The notes under the pieces are model-generated. The model did no database searches. It was not told where the DNA came from and saw only the letters and a program-made list of their open reading frames with translations. A stretch of 11,434 nt of DNA from Deltaproteobacteria bacterium (GTDB lineage Bacteria; Desulfobacterota_C; Deferrisomatia; Deferrisomatales; JACRMM01). The position numbers and the translations under genes are program-made. The DNA is taken from assembly GCA_016218905.1 (NCBI GenBank), contig JACRCS010000293.1, positions 1 through 11,434 on the forward strand, written 5' to 3'. Positions 4,832-11,434 of this stretch are shown piece by piece (position 1 is the stretch's first letter; the number at the start of each line of letters is the position of its first letter).

Positions 4832-7197
4832 GGAGCTCCTCCCGACCGCCTCTGGTTCGACGCCTTCCGAATCCAGCCCCGCACCCGCTGGGCCGTGGCC
4901 GGGGCCTCCTCGACGTTCACGCCGAGGGGGGACAGTGCGTCCTCGATGGCGCTGATCACCGCCGCCTTGGCGCCAATGGAAGGCGCCTCGCCCATGCCCT
5001 TGGTGCCGAGCTCGGTGAAGGGCGAAGGCGTCTCCAGGTGGGCCGTCTCCATGGGCGGCACGTCCACGAACGTGGGGAAGAGGTAGTCGGTGTAGGAGCC
5101 GGTGCGGAGGTCCCCGTCCTCCCCGTAGACGAGCTCCTCGAAGAGGGCCTCGCCGATGCCCTGCGCGGCGCCCCCGTGAATCTGCCCGTCCACGGCTTCG
5201 GCGTCGATGATCGTTCCGGCGTCGTGCACGTGGAAGTAGTCGAGGAAGCTCGTAACGCCGGTCTCGACGTCCACCTCCACCACCGCCACGTCGGCGGAAG
5301 CGCAGTACGACGCGTACGTGCTCGACGGGTGCTTCGCCGTGTTGGGAGAGAACCAGGTGGCCGAGACCTCGGGCAGGTAGTCGTCGCCGAGGAGCAGGTC
5401 TTCGGTAAGGCCCCGCGGCCCGGGCACGAAGTAGAGCTTCCGGGCGAGCTCGGCGAGCGTGAGCGCCTTCTCCGGGTCGGCCCCGGAGCGCACGACGCCG
5501 TCGCGGATCTCGATCCCGCACGCCTCCTCCCGCCACAACGAGGCGGCCAGCAGGGCGAGCTTGTCGCGGAACTTCCTCGCGGCCCGGACGACCGCGCTGA
5601 GGGAGTAGACCGAGCCGCGGCTGGAGACCGGCCCGATGCCTGCGACGTCCGAGGTGACCGCGGGCACGTCGATCTGCTCGGGCCGAAGCCCCACGATCTG
5701 CGCCACCACCTTCCGGTGGCTCGCCTCCGCGCCCTGCCCCACCTCGGTCCGGTCGCTGTAGACCTCGACGATGCCGTCCGGCGTGAGGCGGATCCGCGCC
5801 TGCGCGATTCCGCTCGTGACGTTCGCCGAGGCGACCCCTGCCGGCTCGACGAGGAAGGCGAGCCCGATCCCGAGGTAGCGCCCCCGCTCCCGGGCCTCCC
5901 GCTGCTTCTCCCGCCACTCCTCCCAGCGGGCGACGTCCAAGGCCTTCTCGAGCACGGCGGGGTAGTTGCCGCTGTCATAGACGTAGCCGGTGAGCTGCTC
6001 GTAGGGGAACTCGTCGGGGCCGATGAAGTTCCTGCGCCGGACTTCGTGGAGCGGCAGCCCGCACGCCCTCGCCGTCCGGTCCATGACCCGCTCCATGAAT
6101 CGGATCCCCTTGTCCTTCCCGTAACCGCGGTAGGCGCAGTAGAAGGACTTGTTGGTCACGACCCCGTAGGCGTCGACCTCCAGGGCGCCGATCCGGTAAG
6201 CGTTCGGCAGGGCGCAGCACGCGGCCGGGAGGCTCCCCCCGGCGTAGCCGCGGTTCGAGACCTCCACGCCCAGGTCCTGGACCAAGCGGCAGCGAAGCCC
6301 CAGCAGCCGCCCGTCGCGGGTGACCGCAGCCTCGCCCTCCCAGGAGACGTCTCGCTGGTGCGGGCCCGTGGCGATGAACTCCCGCATGCTCTCGAGCCAC
6401 TTCACCGGCCGGCCGGTGACGAGCGCCGCGTACGCGACGACCGTGTGCTTCCAGACGTTGATCTTGTTGCCGAAGGTCCCGCCGATGTCGACGGCTTCGA
6501 CGCGGACCCGGTTGACGGGCCTCCTGAGGACGTGCGCCAGCGTCTGTCGGGCGCGGAAGGGGCACTGGATGGAGCCCCTCACCACCAGCAGGTCCATCAC
6601 CGGATCGTGCACGGCCACGCAGCCCCTCGGCTCGATGGGGAAGCCGGAAGCCCGGCCCTCGCGCCAGGAGACGGGCACGACGAGGTCAGCCCGGGCGAAG
6701 GCCGCGTCGACGTCACCCCAGCGATACGTCCGGTGGGCCTGGACGTTGTCGCCCCACTCCTCGTAGAGGAGCGGACTGCCGGTCTCCAGTGCCTGCCGGG
6801 CGCTCGTGACGGCCGGGAGGACCTCGTACTCCGCCTCCACGCGCTCGGCAGCCCGGAGCGCCTGGTCCCGGGTTTCCGCCACCACCGCCGCAATCGGCTC
6901 GCCGAAGAAGCGGACCTTGTCCACCGCGAGCGGCCTCGCCTCGCACTCCCGCCACTCCCAGCCCAGGGCCTTCAGTTGGGCCAGCACCGGCAGGGGGTCC
7001 GTGGTCCCGAGGAGGTCCCGTCCGGTGAGGACCGTCGCGACTCCCGGCGCGGCCCGCGCCGCCGAGGCGTCGACCCGCACCAGCCGAGCGTGCGCGTACG
7101 GGCTCCCGACGAAGACCAGGTGGAGCATCCCCGGCAGGTGGATGTCGTCGACGAACCGCCCCCGGCCGGAGGCGATCCGCAGCTCGCGCGTTTCCAT
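4828..7197 (-). CDS. Xanthine dehydrogenase family molybdopterin-binding (large) subunit
   Basis: This is the catalytic subunit of a molybdenum hydroxylase, which binds the molybdopterin cytosine dinucleotide-type cofactor and hydroxylates a carbon using water. It has 789 residues, normal for the family (760-800). The N-terminal a/b hammerhead begins at GRGRFVDDIHLPGMLH (11-26). Cofactor-binding loops are GGTFGNK (229-235), AYRGYGK (345-351), EVGQG (475-479), SSRGS (515-519) and HDAGTIID (648-655); GTKGMGEAPSIGA (721-733) holds the expected catalytic Glu727. The AYxCSFR loop of true form I CO dehydrogenase is absent, so a heterocycle or aromatic/aldehyde hydroxylase is more likely than CoxL. 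The start at 7197 has no good Shine-Dalgarno sequence, because hexamer repeats lie directly upstream, and no better in-frame start exists before a stop near 7267. First gene of the L-S-M unit, 115 bp after tctC. No XdhC/CoxD-type maturation gene is in the window. Confidence 0.94.
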   Translation of the reverse strand: METRELRIASGRGRFVDDIHLPGMLHLVFVGSPYAHARLVRVDASAARAAPGVATVLTGRDLLGTTDPLPVLAQLKALGWEWRECEARPLAVDKVRFFGEPIAAVVAETRDQALRAAERVEAEYEVLPAVTSARQALETGSPLLYEEWGDNVQAHRTYRWGDVDAAFARADLVVPVSWREGRASGFPIEPRGCVAVHDPVMDLLVVRGSIQCPFRARQTLAHVLRRPVNRVRVEAVDIGGTFGNKINVWKHTVVAYAALVTGRPVKWLESMREFIATGPHQRDVSWEGEAAVTRDGRLLGLRCRLVQDLGVEVSNRGYAGGSLPAACCALPNAYRIGALEVDAYGVVTNKSFYCAYRGYGKDKGIRFMERVMDRTARACGLPLHEVRRRNFIGPDEFPYEQLTGYVYDSGNYPAVLEKALDVARWEEWREKQREARERGRYLGIGLAFLVEPAGVASANVTSGIAQARIRLTPDGIVEVYSDRTEVGQGAEASHRKVVAQIVGLRPEQIDVPAVTSDVAGIGPVSSRGSVYSLSAVVRAARKFRDKLALLAASLWREEACGIEIRDGVVRSGADPEKALTLAELARKLYFVPGPRGLTEDLLLGDDYLPEVSATWFSPNTAKHPSSTYASYCASADVAVVEVDVETGVTSFLDYFHVHDAGTIIDAEAVDGQIHGGAAQGIGEALFEELVYGEDGDLRTGSYTDYLFPTFVDVPPMETAHLETPSPFTELGTKGMGEAPSIGAKAAVISAIEDALSPLGVNVEEAPATAQRVRGWIRKASNQRRSGGAP

Positions 7198-7203
7198 TGG
7201 ACT

Positions 7204-7299
7204 GAGGTCAAGGTTAAGGTTAAGGTTGAGGTTGAGGGAACGTTGGGGTTGAGGTCGAGGCGTCCTTCAATCCTCGACCTCAGCCTCAACCTCAACCTT
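7204..7299. repeat. Hexamer tandem repeats arranged as a long imperfect hairpin
   Basis: On the plus strand, hexamers of the form (A/G)AGGTT run from 7210 to 7233, with three exact AAGGTT copies at 7210-7227. The complementary series returns at 7272-7299. Pairing arms are 7222-7235 with 7286-7299 (14 of 14) and 7247-7260 with 7272-7285 (13 of 14), with an 11-base loop and an 11-base bulge on one side. It fills almost the whole gap between the tctC stop and the large-subunit start. It could attenuate read-through, or vary in copy number by slippage next to the start codon. It is not a coding sequence. Confidence 0.8.
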
Positions 7300-7312
7300 G
7301 GCCTTCCTACGG

Positions 7313-8299
7313 TTAGTACTGAAGCCCTAGCTCGTAGATGATCTTCTTCGTCTCGCGGTCCTCATCCTCGAGCCACTTGAGCTCGTCGTCGCCGGTCCGG
7401 TACTCGACGTCGAGCCCGAGGGAGGCGAGCTTCTGATCCAGCTCGGGGTCGAGGAGCGCCTTCTTGATGGCGGCGGAGAGCTTCGGCCAGACGGCCTTGT
7501 TCTCGGCGAGGCCCTTCGGCCCGAAGATCGCCTCCCAGGCTTCCCAGTTGAAGTCGTAGCCTAGCTCCTTGCACGTGGGGATCTGCGGCTGCTGTTTGAG
7601 CCGCTTGGGCCCGGCCACGGCCAGGACCCGGAGCTTCCCGGCCTCGACCATCTGCTTGAAGGCGACCATCGGACCGAAGGCGAGGTCGACCTCGCCCGAG
7701 GCAAGACCGATCACGGCGGGCCCCTCGCCCTTGTAGGCGATCTGCGTGAAGACGAGGCCGGTCTTCATGCCGAAGCCCGTGCTCCCCAGGTGGGTCGTGC
7801 TCCCGGTGCCGCTGTTGCCGTGGCGGAGCTTACTCGGGTTTGCCTTCGCGAAGTCGACGAGCTCCTTCATGCTCTTGAACTTCGAGCTCGAAGGCACCGC
7901 GACGACGAACGGCGCCGAGTAGATGTTGGCAATCCAGGTGTAATCGTCCTTGCTGATGCCGGGCTTCGTGTACTGGAACATCACGGTCGTGCCGCTCTGC
8001 GCCAGGTTGTAGCCGTCCGGCTTCGCTTCCTTGACGACCTTGTGGCCGATGACGCCCGCGCCGCCCACGTTGTTGTTGACCACCACCGGCGTCCCCAGGT
8101 GCTTCTCGATGTACGGGGTCACCAGGCGCGCCACGAGGTCGGAACGACCGCCCGGGGGCCAAAAGATCGTGTACGTGACGGGCTTGTTCGGGTACTCCTC
8201 GGCCGCTTCCGCCGGATACTGCACGGGCACGCCGGCGAGGCCCACGAGCACCGCGAGCAGGATCCAGAGCGCCAAAACCTTGCCTAGCAGCTTTCCCAT
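7313..8299 (-). CDS. tctC: Tripartite tricarboxylate transporter substrate-binding protein (TctC/Bug family)
   Basis: This is a periplasmic binding protein that captures an organic acid or related solute and delivers it to the TctA/TctB membrane proteins. It has 328 residues, normal for the family. A signal peptide is clear: MGKLLGK, a hydrophobic stretch (8-25), and a likely cleavage after an AEA-type site near residue 32. Family motifs are YPNKPVTYTIFWPPGGRSDL (36-55), PVVVNNNVGGAGVIGHKVVK (71-90), KPDGYNLA (93-100), GSTTHLG (166-172) and GEVDLAFG (202-209), with Asp205 at the position that usually contacts ligand. The usual PFPPGG loop reads FWPPGG. The start follows a very strong GGAGGAAGGGGG. 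It lies downstream of tctA, racemase and DUF6282 genes and upstream of the Mo hydroxylase. Bug proteins cannot be assigned a ligand from sequence. Confidence 0.93.
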   Translation of the reverse strand: MGKLLGKVLALWILLAVLVGLAGVPVQYPAEAAEEYPNKPVTYTIFWPPGGRSDLVARLVTPYIEKHLGTPVVVNNNVGGAGVIGHKVVKEAKPDGYNLAQSGTTVMFQYTKPGISKDDYTWIANIYSAPFVVAVPSSSKFKSMKELVDFAKANPSKLRHGNSGTGSTTHLGSTGFGMKTGLVFTQIAYKGEGPAVIGLASGEVDLAFGPMVAFKQMVEAGKLRVLAVAGPKRLKQQPQIPTCKELGYDFNWEAWEAIFGPKGLAENKAVWPKLSAAIKKALLDPELDQKLASLGLDVEYRTGDDELKWLEDEDRETKKIIYELGLQY

Positions 8300-8336
8300 C
8301 GTTCCCCCTTCCTCCTCTGGTGGTGGTGTAGTTCGT

Positions 8337-8435
8337 CGGTCCTGTTAGTCCGGTTTGTCTCATTGGTCCTATTTGTCCAACCAAACCAATCAAACCAATC
8401 AAACCAATCTGACCAATCCGACGCTAACCGCTAAC
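8337..8435. repeat. Degenerate 9-bp tandem repeat array
   Basis: Eleven 9-base units can be laid end to end with decreasing similarity away from a core. On the plus strand the core is three exact CAAACCAAT copies (8382-8408) followed by CTGACCAAT (8409-8417). Units to the left follow a T-GTCC-like pattern (for example TTGTCCAAC at 8373-8381, TTGTCTCAT at 8355-8363). The array occupies most of the 131-bp gap between the DUF6282 and tctC genes, runs into the DUF6282 stop codon, and makes the gap less GC-rich than its surroundings. In the minus-strand frame it reads as IGL/xGP tripeptides but has no sign of being translated. Confidence 0.8.
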
Positions 8436-9510
8436 GACTGTCGAGACCCAGATGTCTGGCGGGGTTGGTCTGGAAGACCTTCTTCAGATCGTCTTTCGAC
8501 GCTCCGTACGCGAAGAGAAGTTTGATCGTCCACTCCGTCCCGATCACGTGGGAAGGGTTGTGGATCTGCCCGAAGTCCGAGCCGTAGCAGAAGTGCTCCG
8601 CTCCCACCTCCCGGAGCATCCGCACGGCGTAGACGGGCCCCGTCTCGTGGAGCGGAAAGGCCGTGGTCCCGAGACCCGAGAGCATCAGTTTCACGCCCTC
8701 GGAAGCGGCCTCCTTCATCTCGGAGATGAGTGTTTTGCTATGGATGTGGGCCGGGTGGACGATCTCCAACCGCTTCACCCCTACGCGCTTCGCCTCTTCG
8801 AAGACGACCTTCGTATCCGCGTACGGGTAGTGGCCCGACCCGACGATGAGGTCCCGGTCTGCGGCGATGCGGAGGACCTCGGTCACCTCCGGGAGCACCC
8901 TCCCCTTCTCGTCGAGGAGCCGGATGCCGGCCCCGGACCAGTCATCGTAGACGAGCCGCCGGTGATGGTAGGAGTCGACCATCGGCAGCCACACGTACTG
9001 GAAACACGGAAAGCCGAGACAACGCTTCACCGCGTCGGGATTGATGCCGCCCACCGAGGAGTTGAGCGTGATCCCCCCAAAGATCTCGGCGGGCTCGATT
9101 CCCGTCTCGTCGCCCCACTTCCGGAGGTACTTCCGGGCCAGCGCGATCCGCGAAGCCGAGGGGGTGAACCAGGTCTTGAAGACGACCGCCCGCGCCCCGA
9201 CCCGGCTGTACTCCATGGCGATCTCGTCCTCGAGCAGGAGCCGGTCGAAGGGGTCGGAGCCGCCGTGGGCGTGGCAGTCGACGACGCCCCGGAGGAGGTC
9301 CAAGACGTCCTGCTGAGTGAACTTTACCCCCGCCATGAAGCGAGCGTACTGGATGTTGACGAACTCGAGCTGCTGGCTGACGAGGAAGTCCTTCACCTCC
9401 TCGGAAATCCCGGGGATGTCGAACCGGACCAGGCTCTTCACCCGCTCGAGACGCTCCCGGTCCACCTGGATGTCCAGGATCTGCTCCAGGCTCAGATCAT
9501 CTTTGTACAT
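8431..9510 (-). CDS. DUF6282-type amidohydrolase-fold protein
   Basis: This is a predicted metal-dependent hydrolase of the amidohydrolase superfamily; the substrate is unknown. It has 359 residues. Metal-site candidates appear in canonical order: VDCHAHGGSDP with Asp78, His80 and His82; Lys112 in FKTWFTPSASR (111-121); His227 in GSGHYPYAD; His252 in IVHPAHIH (250-257); and Asp312 in GSDFGQ. IFGGITLNSSVGGINPDAV (143-161) and WLPMVDSYHH (174-183) match my recollection of the DUF6282 family. Residues 1-70 form an N-terminal extension before the barrel. The ATG at 9510 has GGAG five bases upstream; a GTG at 9531 that overlaps the racemase stop by four bases is an alternative. The reading frame continues far upstream, but that stretch is antisense-like noise within the racemase gene. 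It is 17 bp from the racemase, so probably co-transcribed with tctA. Confidence 0.82.
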   Translation of the reverse strand: MYKDDLSLEQILDIQVDRERLERVKSLVRFDIPGISEEVKDFLVSQQLEFVNIQYARFMAGVKFTQQDVLDLLRGVVDCHAHGGSDPFDRLLLEDEIAMEYSRVGARAVVFKTWFTPSASRIALARKYLRKWGDETGIEPAEIFGGITLNSSVGGINPDAVKRCLGFPCFQYVWLPMVDSYHHRRLVYDDWSGAGIRLLDEKGRVLPEVTEVLRIAADRDLIVGSGHYPYADTKVVFEEAKRVGVKRLEIVHPAHIHSKTLISEMKEAASEGVKLMLSGLGTTAFPLHETGPVYAVRMLREVGAEHFCYGSDFGQIHNPSHVIGTEWTIKLLFAYGASKDDLKKVFQTNPARHLGLDSR

Positions 9511-9527
9511 GACGTCTCCGTATGCGT

Positions 9528-10289
9528 TCACGCGGCGAAGAGCCTGCCGAAGGGCAGACGGTCCCGGATCCCGCAGCGGCGAAGGCAGGCCCAGAGGCTC
9601 GCCTGGGTGCTGGTGATCACCGGCAGCCCCAGCTCTCTCTCGAGGGGCTCGATCACCTGGAGCGTCGGCCACGCCGTGCAGCTCACGAACAGTCCGTCGC
9701 ACCCGGCCACGAGCGCCTCCTTCGCCGTGCCGGCGGCCAGTGAGGCCGGAAGCAGGTTCTTCTCGTAGGACCCGACCACGCCCAGGTGCTTCATCGAAAG
9801 GACCGAGAGGCCGGGAACGCTCGCCTCGAGGTGCCCCTTCTCGACAACCCCCAGCGCTTCCGGGTAGGGGCTGACGACGGTGAGCCTGCGCAGTCCCAGG
9901 GACCGCAAGGCCTCCACGACTGCGGTGCCGGTCGTCAACGCCGGAATGCCCGTGGCCCGTGCGATCCGCTCCGAGACCGCGAGGTCGTAGCCGGCTCCTC
10001 CCAGCATACTCCCGATGGTGCAGGCGAAGAGGATCAACTCCGGACGGGTCATCGCTACCGACCTGGCGGCTGCGCCCAGATTCTTTTCCAGCGCGAGGAG
10101 CTCGGCCTCCTTCTCCCGGTCGCTCGTCGACGCATCGGGAATCACGCACCGGGCGACGTAGTACGAGATGTCCGCCGGCATCATGCGCCTAAACTCGTCT
10201 TCCACGGTAAGGTTCGTCGAGAGGACCACCACGCCCAGCTTGGCGCGCGGCAGGACGAATCCGGTGGCTTCCGTGCTCGCGCCGGTCAT
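9528..10289 (-). CDS. Asp/Glu racemase superfamily protein, maleate cis-trans isomerase-like
   Basis: This is a cytosolic cofactor-independent racemase/isomerase of the family that includes maleate isomerase, arylmalonate decarboxylase, hydantoin racemase and EutA-like proteins. It has 253 residues, usual for the group. GVVVLSTNLTVEDEFRRMMP (19-38) matches the conserved N-terminal Ser/Asn loop of maleate isomerase and arylmalonate decarboxylase. Two catalytic cysteines are visible: Cys90 in LFACTIGSMLGG and Cys204 in FVSCTAWPT. The two-Cys pattern fits racemase or isomerase chemistry and argues against decarboxylase, which keeps only the second. The ATG at 10289 overlaps the tctA stop by one base (TGATG), with GAAGG upstream, so the two are coupled. 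A physical link to a transporter and a Mo hydroxylase suggests it acts on an imported acid or its breakdown product. Maleate is one candidate substrate; an amino acid or hydantoin is not excluded. Confidence 0.85.
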   Translation of the reverse strand: MTGASTEATGFVLPRAKLGVVVLSTNLTVEDEFRRMMPADISYYVARCVIPDASTSDREKEAELLALEKNLGAAARSVAMTRPELILFACTIGSMLGGAGYDLAVSERIARATGIPALTTGTAVVEALRSLGLRRLTVVSPYPEALGVVEKGHLEASVPGLSVLSMKHLGVVGSYEKNLLPASLAAGTAKEALVAGCDGLFVSCTAWPTLQVIEPLERELGLPVITSTQASLWACLRRCGIRDRLPFGRLFAA

Positions 10290-11434
10290 CAGGCCTTCGC
10301 CGGCAGGGGCTTTTCCCTCCCCCCGAAGAGCCAGGGGACGACGGGATAGGAGAGGAAGGCGACGCTCATCAGCAGAAAGGCGAGTGAGATCGGCCGCGTG
10401 AAGAAGACACTGAAGTCACCCCCGGAGATGTTGAGGCACCGGCGGAGGTTGTCCTCGAAGAGCGGCCCCAGCACGTAAGCGAGCACCAGCGGGGCCGGCT
10501 CGTAGCCGAACTTCCGCATCAGGAACCCTACGCCACCGAAGAAGATCATGATGCCTACGTCTGAGATCAGGCCGCCGACCGCGTGGGCCCCGATGAGGCA
10601 GAAGAGGAGGATCGCGGAGAAGAGGTAGGCGTAGGGGACCTTGAGGAGCTTGACCCACATGCCCACGAGGGGAAGGTTCAGAACGAGCAGGATGATGTTT
10701 CCGAGGTACATGCTGGCGATCACGCCCCAGAAGATGTCGGGGCGCTTCGCGATGAGGAGCGGCCCCGGCGTCACGTCGTGGATCATGAGGGCGGCGAGTA
10801 CGATCGCCATGACGGCGTTCGTGGGGATGCCGAGCGTCAGGAGCGGGATGAACGCCGACGTGGCCGTGGCGTTGTTGCACGCCTCCGGGCCCGCTACGCC
10901 CGCGATGGCGCCGTTGCCGAATCGCTCCGGGTGCTTAGAGAGGCGCTTCTCCACCCCGTAGGAGAGGATGGACGAGATGATGGCGTTGCCGCCCGGCAGG
11001 ATTCCGTAGAAGAAGCCGATGACGGTCCCGCGGATCATAGGCCAGGTGGAGGCAGCCCAGTCGGCGCGGCTCGGGAGCAGGTTCTTGATCTTGTCGACGA
11101 GCGGCGAGAGTTCTTTCTCCTCCAGGTTGGCGAGCACCTCCGCGATGCCGAAGAGGCCCATGAGCACAGGAATCAGACCGACGCCGTCCATGAGCCAGTC
11201 GAACCCGAGCGTGAAGCGGTCGCGGCTCAGCACGGGGTCCATCCCGACGGTGCCGAGCAGGATCCCGACTGCCGCCATCATGAACGCCTTGACCCGGGAC
11301 CCCGAGCCCATGAAGCAGAGGAGCGTGAGGCCGAAGAAGACGATGGAGACGTACTCCGTGGAGGTGAACTCCAGGGCGAACTTCGCCAGCGGCGGCGCCA
11401 CGAAGACGAGGCCGAAGACCGACAGCGTCCCCGC
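10289..11434 (-). CDS. tctA: Tripartite tricarboxylate transporter permease (TctA family), 5' end outside window
   Basis: TctA is the large inner-membrane permease of the TTT system and imports organic acids delivered by TctC. About 381 residues of the usual 500 are visible; the gene runs off the window edge, and the reading frame is open through AGTLSVFGLVFVAPPLAKFA at the visible start. A GTG at 11401 lies inside this conserved stretch and is not the true start. Family signatures include GILLGTVGMDPV, GLIPVLMGLFGIAEVL, RGTVIGFFYGILPGGNAIIS, FGNGAIAGVAGPEACNNATA, PLLTLGIPTNAVMAIVLAAL and MIHDVTPGPLL, plus several later hydrophobic helices. The conserved GIPG is GIPT here. Its stop shares one base with the racemase start. 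TctB is absent from the window and is expected upstream; the cognate binding protein is probably the TctC encoded two genes downstream. Confidence 0.95.
   Translation of the reverse strand, partial: AGTLSVFGLVFVAPPLAKFALEFTSTEYVSIVFFGLTLLCFMGSGSRVKAFMMAAVGILLGTVGMDPVLSRDRFTLGFDWLMDGVGLIPVLMGLFGIAEVLANLEEKELSPLVDKIKNLLPSRADWAASTWPMIRGTVIGFFYGILPGGNAIISSILSYGVEKRLSKHPERFGNGAIAGVAGPEACNNATATSAFIPLLTLGIPTNAVMAIVLAALMIHDVTPGPLLIAKRPDIFWGVIASMYLGNIILLVLNLPLVGMWVKLLKVPYAYLFSAILLFCLIGAHAVGGLISDVGIMIFFGGVGFLMRKFGYEPAPLVLAYVLGPLFEDNLRRCLNISGGDFSVFFTRPISLAFLLMSVAFLSYPVVPWLFGGREKPLPAKA

Noticed and set aside
4832..5917. Upstream extension of the 2Fe-2S subunit reading frame
   Set aside because: It lies wholly inside the large-subunit gene in another phase and is low-complexity; the TTG at 4831 gives the family N-terminus.
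4828..7197. Assignment of the large subunit as aerobic CO dehydrogenase CoxL
   Set aside because: The AYxCSFR active-site loop is missing; the corresponding loop reads AYRGYGK.
5038..7341. Very long plus-strand open frame opposite the Mo hydroxylase large subunit (767 codons)
   Set aside because: It is antisense to a gene with clear family motifs, and its product is rich in Arg, Asp, Gly and Val with no recognisable domain. GC-rich genes commonly leave such open shadows.
8382..8417. CRISPR-like array
   Set aside because: The units are only 9 bases long, directly adjacent and without spacers, and no cas gene is present.
9511..10149. Upstream extension of the DUF6282 reading frame
   Set aside because: It is the alternative frame of the racemase gene, Arg/Gly/Pro-rich, and the ATG at 9510 has a good ribosome site.
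9528..10289. Assignment of the racemase-like protein as arylmalonate decarboxylase
   Set aside because: That enzyme lacks the first cysteine, whereas Cys90 and Cys204 are both present here.

Overview
The window comes from a GC-rich bacterium. Every convincing gene lies on the minus strand, so transcription runs from high to low coordinates. The content suggests a soil or subsurface lineage with many tripartite tricarboxylate transporters (TTT) and molybdenum hydroxylases. Candidatus Rokubacteria/Methylomirabilota or a beta/deltaproteobacterium-like organism would fit, but no marker gene fixes the taxonomy. A sigma-28-type promoter in front of a cheX gene implies a motile, flagellated cell.

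Layout in transcription order. (1) 11434-9528: the 3' part of a TTT large permease gene (tctA), whose stop overlaps the start of an Asp/Glu racemase / maleate isomerase-like enzyme. (2) 9510-8431: a DUF6282-type amidohydrolase-fold protein. (3) 8299-7313: a TTT periplasmic binding protein (tctC/Bug), flanked on both sides by intergenic short tandem repeats with 9-bp and 6-bp units. (4) 7197-3450: a three-subunit molybdenum hydroxylase (xanthine dehydrogenase family) in the order large, 2Fe-2S, FAD, joined by 4-nt start/stop overlaps. (5) 3299-2820: a stand-alone CheX-family CheY phosphatase with its own sigma-28-like promoter. (6) 2691-243: pxpABC, the ATP-dependent 5-oxoprolinase, again with 4-nt overlaps. 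(7) 191-1: the apparent 5' end of a further gene, with a probable one-base frameshift.

Working together: regions 1 to 4 look like an uptake-and-catabolism cassette. A solute is captured by TctC and imported by TctA (TctB is not in the window). It, or a product, is hydroxylated by the Mo enzyme and processed by the racemase/isomerase and the metal-dependent hydrolase-like protein. A racemase/isomerase beside a Mo hydroxylase is compatible with breakdown of an N-heterocycle or aromatic to a C4 diacid, but the substrate cannot be read from sequence. pxpABC converts 5-oxoproline to glutamate and is probably an independent unit. No regulator, tRNA, rRNA, insertion sequence, phage gene or CRISPR array was found. 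All intergenic gaps are under 250 bp.
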